A stretch of 53,477 nucleotides of DNA from an uncultured Alphaproteobacteria bacterium (GCA_947588275.1 CANPYJ010000006.1:1-53477); one strand, 5' to 3'. Shown: positions 25,656-34,717, counted from the first letter of the stretch. The notes: generated by a model from the sequence alone, not told the origin. Numbers and translations are program-made.

Positions 25656-27068
25656 TTAGTTTTCCGTAATCCGCAGCGTATAAGTCAGCACCGTTTTACC
25701 CTGTGCCGGAACTTCAACCAGCCATTTCAGCCGGCCGGCGGTTCCGTCATCGGTATGCTTGAGGCTTTCAGCCGTCACGTTGACGTCGCCGCGCGCCATT
25801 TGCGTCACTTCGACTTTGACATTTTGGCTTCCTCCGTTAAACAGCTCGATTTCAAACGATGCTTCCGTCATTTTGTCAGACAGCTTTTGCTGCTTGGTGA
25901 TTTTACCGTCCGCATAGACATCGCTGCTTTTACCGGCCGGCAACTCGGCTTTTTCGCCTTTGGCAAGCTGCGGAAAATCGGCGCTGCCCACAAACTGTGG
26001 CTCATTGTCGCCGCCGTTTTCATAAAATCGGATTGTGCCCCGCGGCAGATTTTGCTCCTGCTTATTGACGAATTTATAGAGCATATCGACCTTTTGGCGC
26101 TCAAAACTTTCGTTATAACGTGCATTCAGAGGCGACTCAAAGCGATAGACGCGCTCATATTCCATGTTGTCAAGCTGCAAAAAGCTGACCTGCTTGCTCT
26201 GTTTGTTCAAAATATCGGTTTTGTGCGGCAACGTATAAACATAATGCCCGCCCACAGCCTGCGGCTGCGGATTGTCGGATGCGCTTTCGACCGTCGCGTC
26301 GACACTGTTGAGAGCTGCAAACTTGGCCTGCATCAACCCCCTTGCCAAAGGCTGCGGACGCGGGGCATTAACTTCGCCCGAAACCAACTGTACGACAGCA
26401 TCTTTATAATCGGCTCCGGACTGATTGTTAAGCGTCACAAAACCTTGCAGTGTCATCTTTCCGTCGCCAAGCTGCGCCACATAATCCGCCTGCCAGCTGA
26501 GACCGCCGGTCAAATAGCTCAAACGCAGATCTTTGGTGCCGGCGACCGCATTTTTGAGTTTGGCCACCAAAGTCGGCTTTATGCGCAAATTGTCCGGTAC
26601 GCTGTCAAACACCACCCGCCCCGGAAAATTGCCGTCCACTCCGTAGTCAAACCGCAGCAGCGGACTGCCGTTATAAACGTTAAGCAACACGGCTTTGTCA
26701 AAAATATTGGCGCTGGTCTCATGGTTAAGCATCACCGTTTTGACTTCCTGCCCGATTGAAGCCTCCAACAAATTGTAATAATTGAGCAAATCATACTCAT
26801 AGTTTTTTTCCAGAACCTCAACCTGCGGTGCCTCAATCAACGCCGTCATCGGCTGCATCTGCTCGGCCACACCCTCAAACGCCACCACAGCCTCGCCGAC
26901 CGGCAGGTTGATTGTCCGCGTATCATAAATCATTGCCAGATTTTGGTTGTAGATGGCCACTTTGACTGCCGAAGCCTCGCTTTCACGCAGCGTTGTCTCG
27001 GCCGCCGCCGGTAGCGCTACAGTCAGCACCCACGCCGAAACCAAAGAATATGCAAGCCGATTTTTCAT
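25656..27068 (-). CDS. exported DUF4139-domain protein
   Basis: A 470-residue protein with a signal peptide (residues 1-23, cleavage after PAAA). It shows the DUF4139 pattern: an N-terminal beta region with VAIYNQNLAMIYDTRTINLP, the L-S-Y-LTGGLSWQADYVA segment (about 204-219), FVTLNNQSGADYKDAVVQLV, and a C-terminal Ig-like part with LPRGTIRFYENGG and FEIELFNGGSQNVKVEV. DUF4139 proteins are secreted or surface beta-rich proteins of unknown function. The gene heads a two-gene operon with the unknown exported protein. Confidence 0.85.
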   Translation of the reverse strand: MKNRLAYSLVSAWVLTVALPAAAETTLRESEASAVKVAIYNQNLAMIYDTRTINLPVGEAVVAFEGVAEQMQPMTALIEAPQVEVLEKNYEYDLLNYYNLLEASIGQEVKTVMLNHETSANIFDKAVLLNVYNGSPLLRFDYGVDGNFPGRVVFDSVPDNLRIKPTLVAKLKNAVAGTKDLRLSYLTGGLSWQADYVAQLGDGKMTLQGFVTLNNQSGADYKDAVVQLVSGEVNAPRPQPLARGLMQAKFAALNSVDATVESASDNPQPQAVGGHYVYTLPHKTDILNKQSKQVSFLQLDNMEYERVYRFESPLNARYNESFERQKVDMLYKFVNKQEQNLPRGTIRFYENGGDNEPQFVGSADFPQLAKGEKAELPAGKSSDVYADGKITKQQKLSDKMTEASFEIELFNGGSQNVKVEVTQMARGDVNVTAESLKHTDDGTAGRLKWLVEVPAQGKTVLTYTLRITEN

Positions 27069-27149
27069 TGAATTTCTCCTCAGGTTAACTAATCTGCCCT
27101 AATATAATGCAAAAAATTTTAAAAAAGAAGAATTAATTTAAATTTACTC

Positions 27150-27178
27150 TTGCTACTTATAAAATATTGCCCTACTAT
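27150..27178 (+). promoter_or_regulatory. putative promoter of gcrA
   Basis: TTGCTA (27150-27155), 17-nt spacer, TACTAT (27173-27178). It lies 41 nt before the gcrA start. I found no clear GANTC methylation site or CtrA box in this gap. Confidence 0.6.
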
Positions 27179-27218
27179 CAAAGCAGAACGACACTTCACT
27201 TCAATAAGGAGACATGCT

Positions 27219-27767
27219 ATGGCTTGGACAGACAAAATGATTGAAGATCTCAAAAAAATGTGGAAAGAAGGCCTCACCACCGGTGAAATTGGCAAACGCT
27301 TGAACGTTTCCAAGAACTCCATCGTCGGCAAAGTTCATCGGCTTGGTCTTTCCGGCCGTCCTTCGCCGATCAAGAAAAAAGAAGCCAAACCGCAGTCTGC
27401 CGCCGGAAGCAAGGCCAAGACTCCGGCACCCAAAGCCAAGCCGCAGAAACCTGTAGCCGCGCCCCAAAAGGCGCCTGTTTCTGCCACCCCTAAAGCACCG
27501 CTGAAAACCGAACCGGCAAAGGCTGAAAAAAAAACTCCGCTAAAAACGCCCGCCGAGCCTAAACAGCCTGCTCCGGCCAAAGGAAAAACCATCGCTTCGT
27601 CTGCCCAGAATCTGTCGCTGACAGAGCTTGATAACCATACTTGCCGCTGGCCTTTGGGAGATCCCAAAGACGACAATTTTCACTTTTGCGGCAAAAAAGT
27701 GCGTGTAGGACAGACATATTGTGACGAGCATGCCGCCGTAGCTTATGTCAAACCCGGCAAAAAATAG
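27219..27767 (+). CDS. gcrA: cell-cycle regulator GcrA
   Basis: A 182-residue transcription regulator. In Caulobacter, GcrA binds RNA polymerase sigma-70 at methylated promoters and works with CtrA, DnaA and CcrM. The N-terminal helix-turn-helix has the family start MAWTDKMIEDLKKMWKEGL and GEIGKRLNVSKNSIVGKVHR (residues 1-45). A Pro/Ala/Lys-rich linker follows (about 50-130), then the conserved C-terminal sigma-binding module with CRWPLGDP, FCGKKV and YCDEHAAVAY. SD AAGGAG lies 7 nt before this ATG; a longer frame from 27150 lacks the family start. Confidence 0.96.
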   Translation: MAWTDKMIEDLKKMWKEGLTTGEIGKRLNVSKNSIVGKVHRLGLSGRPSPIKKKEAKPQSAAGSKAKTPAPKAKPQKPVAAPQKAPVSATPKAPLKTEPAKAEKKTPLKTPAEPKQPAPAKGKTIASSAQNLSLTELDNHTCRWPLGDPKDDNFHFCGKKVRVGQTYCDEHAAVAYVKPGKK

Positions 27768-27810
27768 GCTCTGCGACCGTATTCTTGAGCCCGACGGGCG
27801 GATAATACTG

Positions 27811-27839
27811 TTGACACAAAAGCATTTTTTTGCTAAAAT
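27811..27839 (+). promoter_or_regulatory. strong sigma-70-type promoter
   Basis: TTGACA (27811-27816), a 17-nt spacer, TAAAAT (27834-27839), 42 nt before the cysteine-rich protein gene. Confidence 0.8.
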
Positions 27840-27880
27840 AAAATAAGAATGGATTAACTTCCAGACATGGGAGTAGAAAA

Positions 27881-28729
27881 ATGGTTAAATATCGTATAAT
27901 TCTTACCGGTATGCTTGCAGTCTGCCTCAGTGTCGGTCTGGCGGCGGCAAAATCGATTTTTTTGCCGGACTATACTCCGGAATACAGCTCCAGAACTCCC
28001 TCACGCAGTAGCAACAAACCCGTTGAAAAGTATAACTGCGCCCGTTACGGTTATGAAAGCGCAACCAAAAAAGGCTACGACTGCAAACCGCACCACATAG
28101 GCAACCTGCTTTGTTACACTTGCACAAAATGCGGCAGCCAATTCAAATATGAAACTTGCTCGTCGCCGGCCACGCTTGGCGGCAGCACCTGCGGCGGTTA
28201 TCATGACAAATGTGTTTGCCCGAGCAGCTACCAGACTTCATCAAGTTCGTGCGGCACAGGGATGAAACTCGGCTCCAGAACCTGCACCGGTTCAGACGGT
28301 GTCACCAAAACCGAGTGTATTGAAGACCAGTGTTACAAACTCACAACCCCGGCGGAATGCAAAAAAAATAATAAATATTGTACCCCGTCTTCCGATCCGG
28401 AATGCTCCGGCAAATGTATGTATGAAGATTGCGACATTGACGCTTGTACCTATCACCAAAACGCCGGTGAGTGCCTCACCTGCACGGATGGCGCGATTTG
28501 TTCGGCTCATCATTCCGAATGTTCGAGCTGCTGCACACAATGCACACAGCCTGCGCCGCAATGCTCATACCCGAACGTCGACCCCGATGAATATTGGTGC
28601 ACAACACCCAATCAGAACTGTGCGACGCTTGGATATAATCAAACTTCGTCCTCTTGCTCAAACGGCCAATCGCCTCTTAAATGCCCGTTTGGCTCAGCTT
28701 ACAAATGTGTGGGCGACAAAACTTCGTAG
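27881..28729 (+). CDS. secreted cysteine-rich repeat protein, unknown
   Basis: A 282-residue protein with a signal peptide (residues 1-23, ending LAAA). The mature part has 32 cysteines, about 12%, spread through the whole chain in pairs and short spacings (CYTCTKCG, CVCP, CSSCCTQC). Two related modules can be seen: YQTSSSSCGTGMKLGSRTC and YNQTSSSCSNGQSPLKCP. The last is followed by GSAYKC. No enzyme motif is present. The pattern suggests a disulfide-stabilised extracellular or surface protein. It has a strong promoter and its own terminator. A ScsB/DsbD-like reductase exists elsewhere in the window, which may matter for disulfide handling (inference). Confidence 0.78.
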   Translation: MVKYRIILTGMLAVCLSVGLAAAKSIFLPDYTPEYSSRTPSRSSNKPVEKYNCARYGYESATKKGYDCKPHHIGNLLCYTCTKCGSQFKYETCSSPATLGGSTCGGYHDKCVCPSSYQTSSSSCGTGMKLGSRTCTGSDGVTKTECIEDQCYKLTTPAECKKNNKYCTPSSDPECSGKCMYEDCDIDACTYHQNAGECLTCTDGAICSAHHSECSSCCTQCTQPAPQCSYPNVDPDEYWCTTPNQNCATLGYNQTSSSCSNGQSPLKCPFGSAYKCVGDKTS

Positions 28730-28745
28730 AGTGAAGGCTTTTTCA

Positions 28746-28773
28746 AAAATCCCGCCTCAAGGCGGGATTTTAT
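28746..28773 (+). terminator. intrinsic terminator
   Basis: An 8-bp G/C-rich stem ATCCCGCC/GGCGGGAT extended by A-T pairs, short loop, then TTTTATTTT. It closes the cysteine-rich protein gene and precedes the tRNA-Gly gene. Confidence 0.88.
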
Positions 28774-28837
28774 TTTGCGCAACCGATATTTTCCGCTTGC
28801 CAAAACCAAAGTTTTGCATTAAGAGGATAAAAACAAT

Positions 28838-28911
28838 GCGAGTATAGTTCAATGGTAGAACGTGAGCTTCCCAAGCTTAGGATACGGGTTCGATTCCCGC
28901 TACTCGCTCCA
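28838..28911 (+). tRNA. tRNA-Gly (anticodon CCC)
   Basis: A 74-nt cloverleaf with encoded CCA. The acceptor stem GCGAGTA/TACTCGC is perfect, the anticodon loop is TTCCCAA giving CCC, and the T arm is CGGG/TTCGATT/CCCG. The short D loop (AATGGTA) is typical of tRNA-Gly. Confidence 0.95.
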
Positions 28912-29070
28912 TTATCCGTTTTTTCACATATAAAAATATGCCGCGCACTTGACGATTTCCGACGAAAGAACTTGAAAGCCGGATGCAGACGCATTAGCTG
29001 CCGCATTTATGTCATTGCACGTTTCCGTCATCGGCAAAGCAATCTGTTTCAGCCAACTGCCGAACAATGC

Positions 29071-29101
29071 AAAGCGCCGCTCCCCAAACAAGAAGCGGCG
29101 C
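29071..29101 (-). terminator. terminator of the small exported protein gene
   Basis: On the gene strand GCGCCGCT/AGCGGCGC, 12-nt loop, then TTT. The remaining 28912-29070 stretch holds no gene I can support. Confidence 0.7.
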
Positions 29102-29123
29102 CCAAAATACAATTGCCGACAAA

Positions 29124-29390
29124 CTATCTGCTCAACGCTTCTTTCAGATTGTTGAGACTGGCTTTGGCATCGTCAATCGCCTTCTGCTGCTCGGCTTTTT
29201 TGGCCTCAGCGTCAGCTTTTTTCTCTGCCTCTTTGGCTTCCTGTTTGGCTTTGGCTTCTTCTATTTTGGCCACGGCCTTGTCTGCGCCGTTTTTAACCGC
29301 ATTGGCCGCTGCCGTAACGTCAAAATCGGCCGCCTGAGCGCCGGCAGCCGCCAAAACGGCCGCGACGACGAGTGCAAAAATCTTTTTCAT
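29124..29390 (-). CDS. small exported Ala/Lys/Glu-rich helical protein
   Basis: An 88-residue protein. A signal peptide covers residues 1-20 (ending AQA-A). The mature part is one long alpha helix or coiled coil rich in A, K, E and Q (EEAKAKQEAKEAEKKADAEA). No family can be assigned from so simple a composition. SD AGGAG lies 9 nt before the ATG and a terminator follows. Similar small alanine-rich secreted helices occur in many proteobacteria; function unknown. Confidence 0.72.
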   Translation of the reverse strand: MKKIFALVVAAVLAAAGAQAADFDVTAAANAVKNGADKAVAKIEEAKAKQEAKEAEKKADAEAKKAEQQKAIDDAKASLNNLKEALSR

Positions 29391-29666
29391 GGCAATATCT
29401 CCTAAAACTAATCAAATAACCGACCTTAACTATATCTCCGCCGCGCAAAACCGCAAGTCCCGACGCCGAATTTTGCACAGGTCATTCCGCCGGCGGCAAA
29501 AATATCAAAATACGTTGAACATTGTGCTTTTTTTGCTGGAGTTTAAAAAATTATCGTGATATAAAACGCGTGAAATAAAAGTTTTTTAACCGACCGGCCG
29601 GCAGATAAGGCATAAAACCGTCTAATCTGAGGCCTTTTTTGTAATAACGTAACTCAAGGATATAAA

Positions 29667-32600
29667 ATGTCAGAAGTTAAGATGAAAATGATGGACGGCA
29701 ACGAAGCTGCGGCTTCGGTTGCGCACCGTATGAATGAAGTCTGCGTTATTTACCCGATTACCCCGTCTTCTCCGATGGGCGAATGGGCTGACGCATGGTC
29801 TGCCGCCAAGCAGAAAAACTTGTGGGGCGTTGTGCCGGATGTGCAGGAAATGCAGTCTGAAGCCGGCGCGGCCGGCGCTTGCCACGGCGCCATTCAGGCC
29901 GGTTCGCTGACCACCACCTTCACCGCGTCGCAGGGTTTGTTGCTGATGATTCCCAACATGTACAAGATTGCCGGCGAACTGTCGCCGTTTGTCATGCATG
30001 TAGCGGCGCGCTCGCTGGCTTATCACGCATTGTCGATTTTCGGCGACCATTCTGACGTTATGTCCTGCCGCCAGACCGGCTTTGCGATGCTGTGCTCCAA
30101 CTCGGTGCAGGAAGCGCACGATTTTGCCGCCATTGCTCAGACCTCGACTTTGCGTTCGCGCGTACCGTTTATGCACTTTTTTGACGGTTTCCGCACCTCG
30201 CATGAAATCAAAAAAATCAAGCTCTTGTCTGATGACGATCTGCGCGCCATGCTGGAAGGGGTAGATTATCAGTTTAACGCCAAACACGCTCTGCGTCCGG
30301 AGACTCCGGTCGTACGCGGCACGGCTCAAAACCCTGACGTTTTCTTCCAGGGACGCGAGGCCGCCAACCCCTATTACAATAAGGTTGAAGAGATTGTGCA
30401 GCAGGAGATGGACAAGTTTTCCAAGATTTCCGGCCGCGCGTACAAAACCGTCGAATATGTCGGTCCGGCCGATGCTGAGCAGGTTATCGTGATTATGGGT
30501 TCCGGCGCCGAAACGGTTGACGAGGCCATTACCTACCTCAACAACAACGGTTATAAAGTCGGCTTGCTCAAAGTCCGCCTCTATCGTCCGTTCCCGGCCA
30601 AATCATTTGCCAAAGCCCTCCCCGCCTCGGTTAAGGTGGTCAATGTTTTGGATCGTACCAAAGAGTCCGGTTCCATCGGCGAACCCTTATATCTGGACGT
30701 TGTAGCAACCTTAACGCAGGCTTTTGCCAACGGCGAGATTGCCTCCATGCCGCGCATTTATGGCGGACGTTACGGCCTTTCGTCCAAAGAATTTACGCCT
30801 GGAATGGTACGTGCCGTGTTTGACAACGGTGCTTCCGCCAAACCGATTAACGGTTTCTCGGTTGGTATCAACGACGATGTCAACCACACTTCTCTGCCCT
30901 ACAGCGATGATATTGACACCGAGGGTAAAGATGTTGTTCGCGCCGTGTTTTATGGCTTGGGTGCAGACGGCACGGTCGGCGCCAATAAAAACTCCATCAA
31001 GATTATCGCCGAAGACGCCGGCAAATATGGTCAGGGTTATTTTGTGTACGATTCGCGCAAATCCGGCTCTATGACCACATCGCACCTGCGTTTTTCCGAC
31101 AATCCAATTAAAGCCGCCTACCTGATCAACAAGGCGGACTTTGTGGCTTGCCACCAGTTTCCGTTTATGTCCAAGGTCGATATTTTGAAAATCGCCAAAC
31201 CAGGCGGAACTTTCCTGCTTAATGCTCCTTATGGTGCCGATGAAGTATGGAATCATCTGCCGATTGAAGTACAGGAAGAAATTATCAGCAAGAAACTGAA
31301 TTTCTACACCATCAACGCCGTTGACGTAGCGCGCGAAACCGGCATGGGACAGCGTATCAATACCATCATGCAGGCGTGCTTCTTCGCAATTTCGAACATT
31401 CTGCCCAAAGATGAAGCGATTGAGCAAATTAAAAACGCAATCAAAAAGACCTACAGCAAAAAAGGCGATGCCATCGTGCAAAAGAATTTTGCCGCGGTTG
31501 ACGCGTCTTTGGCGCACATGCACAAGGTTGAATATCCGTCTGAAGTGACGTCGACTTTCCACCGTCTGCAGCCGGTTCCGGCCGACGCTCCGGAATTTAT
31601 CCGCAAAGTCACAGGCGAGATAATCGCCGACCGCGGCAACGAGCTGCCGGTCAGCGCTTTTGCGCAGGTTGTCGACGGTACTTGGCCGACCGGCACCACG
31701 CAATATGAAAAACGCTGCATTGCCACCGAAATTCCGATTTGGGATCCGGAAACCTGTATTCAATGCGGCAAATGCTCGCTGGTCTGCCCGCATGGCGTTA
31801 TCCGTATGAAAGTAGCCTCCGAAGCTGAGCTCGCTGCCGCGCCGGCCGGCTTTAAGTCTGCCGCCTACAAGGGCAAAGAGTTTGAAGGCAAGAAATTCAT
31901 TTTGCAAATCTCGCCCGAAGACTGCACCGGCTGCGGCATCTGCGTTTCGGCTTGTCCGGCCAAAAACAAGGCTGATCCGGAACGTCGCGCTATCAATATG
32001 GATCATATTGAAAATCACTTGGGCACTCAGAAAGAATTTTGGAAATTCTTTGAGACCCTGCCTTATGTCAAACGCACCGAAGTAACCAAAAACCTGCCCA
32101 AGACCACGCAGCTGATTCAGCCGCTGTTTGAATACTCGGGCGCCTGCGCCGGCTGCGGTGAAACCCCGTATGTCAAACTGTTGACTCAACTGTTTGGCGA
32201 CCGGATGGTTGTGGCCAACGCCACCGGCTGCTCGTCAATCTACTCGGGCAACCTGCCGACCACGCCTTATGCCAAAGATGACAAAGGCCACGGTCCGGCT
32301 TGGTCAAACTCCCTGTTTGAAGACAACGCCGAGTTTGGTTTGGGCATGCGTTTCTCGATTGATCAGCAGACTTCGTTTGCCAAAGCCTTGCTTGAAGGCC
32401 TCAAGGACAAAGTCGGAGCCGATTTGGCCGACAAACTGCTTGCCAATCCGCAGTCAACCGATGTTGAGATTGACAATCAACGCGCTCTGGTTTCCGAGTT
32501 GCGCGGCAAACTGGCCGGCATCAACACCGAAGAAGCCAAACATCTCGACAAACTGGCCGACTACCTGATTAAGAAATCGGTATGGATTTTGGGCGGTGAC

Positions 32601-33227
32601 GGCTGGGCTTACGACATTGGTTTCGGCGGTCTTGACCACGCGATTGCCTCTGGCAAAAACATCAATATTTTGGTTATGGACACCGGCGTATACTCCAATA
32701 CCGGCGGCCAGCAGTCAAAAGCTACGCCGATGGGTGCCTCGGCCAAATTTGCCACAGCCGGCAAAGCGCTGCCCAAGAAAGATTTGGCTATGATTGCCAT
32801 GTCTTACGGCAACGTCTATGTCGCGCAGGTTGCTTTTGGAGCCAATGATGCGCAGGTTATCAAGGCGATGAACGAAGCCGAAGCCTATAACGGCCCATCC
32901 ATCATCATTGCCTACTCGCACTGCATTGCTCAAGGCTTTAATCTGGCTGACGGCCTCAATCATCAAAAAGCCGCTGTCGAGTCTGGTTCTTGGCCGTTGT
33001 ACCGCTATAATCCGGAAAACATCAAAGAAGGCAAAGCTCCGTTGATGCTGGATTCCAAAGCGCCGACCAAACCGCTGGCCGAATATATGGCCAACGAAAC
33101 TCGTTTCCAGATTGTCAATAAAGCGAACCCCGAGCGTTATGAAACCCTGTTGAACAAAGCTCAGGAAAATGTCAAAGACAAGCGTTCGCTTCTGGAACAT
33201 ATGGCGGAATTCAAAACGGCCGAATAA
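29667..33227 (+). CDS. nifJ: pyruvate:ferredoxin (flavodoxin) oxidoreductase
   Basis: A 1186-residue single-chain enzyme that oxidatively decarboxylates pyruvate to acetyl-CoA, passing electrons to ferredoxin or flavodoxin. The fused domains appear in the usual order: TPP-binding pyrimidine domain with YPITPSSPMGEWAD (28-41), the CoA/middle domains, the gamma domain, a 2[4Fe-4S] ferredoxin domain with CIQCGKCSLVCP and CTGCGICVSACP (about 697-765), and the TPP pyrophosphate domain with ACAGCGETPYVK, NATGCSSIYSG and GGDGWAYDIGFGG. The enzyme is oxygen-sensitive, so it points to an anaerobic or microaerobic life. SD AAGGA is present. A 276-nt gap before it shows no clear FNR box. Confidence 0.97.
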   Translation: MSEVKMKMMDGNEAAASVAHRMNEVCVIYPITPSSPMGEWADAWSAAKQKNLWGVVPDVQEMQSEAGAAGACHGAIQAGSLTTTFTASQGLLLMIPNMYKIAGELSPFVMHVAARSLAYHALSIFGDHSDVMSCRQTGFAMLCSNSVQEAHDFAAIAQTSTLRSRVPFMHFFDGFRTSHEIKKIKLLSDDDLRAMLEGVDYQFNAKHALRPETPVVRGTAQNPDVFFQGREAANPYYNKVEEIVQQEMDKFSKISGRAYKTVEYVGPADAEQVIVIMGSGAETVDEAITYLNNNGYKVGLLKVRLYRPFPAKSFAKALPASVKVVNVLDRTKESGSIGEPLYLDVVATLTQAFANGEIASMPRIYGGRYGLSSKEFTPGMVRAVFDNGASAKPINGFSVGINDDVNHTSLPYSDDIDTEGKDVVRAVFYGLGADGTVGANKNSIKIIAEDAGKYGQGYFVYDSRKSGSMTTSHLRFSDNPIKAAYLINKADFVACHQFPFMSKVDILKIAKPGGTFLLNAPYGADEVWNHLPIEVQEEIISKKLNFYTINAVDVARETGMGQRINTIMQACFFAISNILPKDEAIEQIKNAIKKTYSKKGDAIVQKNFAAVDASLAHMHKVEYPSEVTSTFHRLQPVPADAPEFIRKVTGEIIADRGNELPVSAFAQVVDGTWPTGTTQYEKRCIATEIPIWDPETCIQCGKCSLVCPHGVIRMKVASEAELAAAPAGFKSAAYKGKEFEGKKFILQISPEDCTGCGICVSACPAKNKADPERRAINMDHIENHLGTQKEFWKFFETLPYVKRTEVTKNLPKTTQLIQPLFEYSGACAGCGETPYVKLLTQLFGDRMVVANATGCSSIYSGNLPTTPYAKDDKGHGPAWSNSLFEDNAEFGLGMRFSIDQQTSFAKALLEGLKDKVGADLADKLLANPQSTDVEIDNQRALVSELRGKLAGINTEEAKHLDKLADYLIKKSVWILGGDGWAYDIGFGGLDHAIASGKNINILVMDTGVYSNTGGQQSKATPMGASAKFATAGKALPKKDLAMIAMSYGNVYVAQVAFGANDAQVIKAMNEAEAYNGPSIIIAYSHCIAQGFNLADGLNHQKAAVESGSWPLYRYNPENIKEGKAPLMLDSKAPTKPLAEYMANETRFQIVNKANPERYETLLNKAQENVKDKRSLLEHMAEFKTAE

Positions 33228-33249
33228 GCTGGTTTGAACTCATCCTTGA

Positions 33250-33281
33250 AAAACTCCCGAGATTTTTCTCGGGAGTTTTTT
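33250..33281 (+). terminator. terminator of nifJ
   Basis: A perfect stem ACTCCCGAGA/TCTCGGGAGT with a short T-rich loop, A-run before and T-run after. Confidence 0.9.
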
Positions 33282-33298
33282 AATGTCCTATAAAAAAC

Positions 33299-33326
33299 TT
33301 GACAAAATTGCGTTAACAGATATAAA
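33299..33326 (+). promoter_or_regulatory. putative sigma-70-type promoter
   Basis: TTGACA (33299-33304), 16-nt spacer, TATAAA (33321-33326), just after the nifJ terminator and 45 nt before the unknown gene at 33372. Confidence 0.72.
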
Positions 33327-33371
33327 ATAATGTCCAAATAAAAAATTATTAACCTTAAAATTCTGTAAATT

Positions 33372-34013
33372 ATGAACAAGTACAATTTATTTGCGATTCC
33401 TCATGAATGTGTTTCACGGGATAAGGCGCTCAGCGTTTTTCGGCAAATATCCGAGGCTGGCGAACTTTCTTTGGGCATCGTGCAAGAGAGGGTCTTTTGG
33501 TGTTACGAAAAAGATAACAGCGCATGGTTTATGCCCTTATTTCATATGGACTCGAACCCAATCGACATCCTTGAGGCTCAGTCGTTTGAACCCATAGAAA
33601 GGAAGCAGATTTTTTGTAATGACGGAATCATCTACTACTTCTGTGATGAAGGTGATGTTTTGCGCGTGGACATAGTGTTTAGCGAGGCTTTGGCCTGCAA
33701 CATTTTATCACTAATCCACGATATAAATATCACCGAAGCCCGACTAAGCACCGTCATACACGACAACGAATTTGACGGCGCGACAGATATTGTTTGGCTT
33801 GCTCAAGATCAGGAAAAAATGCTTGCACTTCCGGTATTTATGGAACAGGCACACAACTTTATAATCCGCAGCAAACAGGATAGATGTCCGTGTTTTAGCC
33901 TGCTGAACGACAACGACTTTTTCAATTTTCAAGGCATTGTCTGGATTACAAAAAACTGTGCCGATGGGCAAAAAATCCAACCTTTTTATTCGGAGTGCAA
34001 AATCCATTCCTAA
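33372..34013 (+). CDS. unknown protein with three VW...P-x-F repeats
   Basis: A 213-residue protein, no signal peptide or membrane segment. Three segments share the pattern aliphatic/aromatic-V/F-W, then a polar charged stretch, then P followed by F within two residues: RVFWCYEKDN...MPLF (40-57), DIVWLAQDQEKMLALPVF (139-156) and GIVWITKNCADGQKIQPFY (188-206). Between them lies IIYYFCDEGDVLRVDIVF. No family recognised. Start ATG lacks an SD, although a good promoter is 45 nt upstream. The next gene has similar repeats, so they may be an ancient tandem duplication. Confidence 0.65.
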   Translation: MNKYNLFAIPHECVSRDKALSVFRQISEAGELSLGIVQERVFWCYEKDNSAWFMPLFHMDSNPIDILEAQSFEPIERKQIFCNDGIIYYFCDEGDVLRVDIVFSEALACNILSLIHDINITEARLSTVIHDNEFDGATDIVWLAQDQEKMLALPVFMEQAHNFIIRSKQDRCPCFSLLNDNDFFNFQGIVWITKNCADGQKIQPFYSECKIHS

Positions 34014-34024
34014 ATCTTGCAACG

Positions 34025-34714
34025 ATGATTACAAATCTGACTATTCCGCCGGACTGCAAGCTTCCCAGTCAGCGATTGGCCAAGCGGCAGTTCAAAAAAC
34101 TTGGTGTCGACGTGTGTGGAAAGGTCACCCTTTGGCTCAACAGCTATCAGGATTCCGATTTCCGCTGCGTCGTCTGGAAAGGACAAACCAAAGAGCAAAA
34201 CTGCATATATACGTTGCCGGCTTTCAGCATGCAGCAAAATGCGGATTGGTTCTTTTTGGAAGACGAACAAACGCAACTTGATGACGGAAGTCTGTTTCGC
34301 TGCAACGGTGATTTCTACTTCATCTTCAGTATCAGCGGGCAAGGCTTAGTCATAAGGAAAATCGCGGTCATACAAAGCGAATTTTGGGCCAAATTGATTG
34401 CCGCTTTCGATTTTGATCGAAAATTCGAGTTTATCCTTTGCAAAGCCTTCGTCTTTGACAAGCCGGAGAATCCGTTTTTAGGCTATGTCTGGAGCGGTTA
34501 TTTCTATGACGACGAAAACGATATCGGTTATCGTTTGGTTCTGCCGCTTTTTGCCGACGATGCCGCCAAAATCAGTAGCTATAACGCAACCGATTTACAT
34601 TATGAGGCATTGGAAAACAACAAGGTTTATCCTTACAATGACGAACGTTTTATCGTCAAAACCGGTAAAAACGGAACCTATGTAACGGACATCCGCTATG
34701 CATTGTGTCCCTAA
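34025..34714 (+). CDS. unknown protein, probable diverged paralogue of its neighbour
   Basis: A 229-residue cytoplasmic-looking protein. Two segments repeat the neighbour's pattern: CVVWKGQTKEQNCIYTLPAF (48-67) and YVWSGYFYDDENDIGYRLVL followed by PLF. It also contains LFRCNGDFYFIFSISGQGLV, which lines up with FCNDGIIYYFCDEGDVLRV of the upstream protein. I start at the ATG at 34025, 11 nt after the upstream stop; an in-frame GTG at 33995 overlaps that gene and has its SD too close. Function unknown. Confidence 0.63.
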   Translation: MITNLTIPPDCKLPSQRLAKRQFKKLGVDVCGKVTLWLNSYQDSDFRCVVWKGQTKEQNCIYTLPAFSMQQNADWFFLEDEQTQLDDGSLFRCNGDFYFIFSISGQGLVIRKIAVIQSEFWAKLIAAFDFDRKFEFILCKAFVFDKPENPFLGYVWSGYFYDDENDIGYRLVLPLFADDAAKISSYNATDLHYEALENNKVYPYNDERFIVKTGKNGTYVTDIRYALCP

Positions 34715-34717
34715 CGT

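Noticed and set aside
24318..26759. Two long open frames on the + strand (436 and 376 codons)
   Set aside because: They lie fully antisense to the exported protein genes at 24402-27068, which have signal peptides, an SD and a recognised domain. The antisense products have no family-like motifs and are rich in Arg, His, Phe and Gln, as mirror frames are.
29391..29666. Possible FNR-type site before nifJ (ATCAAAATACGTTGA)
   Set aside because: The half-sites are in the reverse order to the consensus TTGAT-N4-ATCAA, so it does not match.
30711..32189. 492-codon open frame on the - strand
   Set aside because: It is antisense to the middle of nifJ, whose sequence is clear throughout. The codon bias of nifJ explains the open reverse frame.
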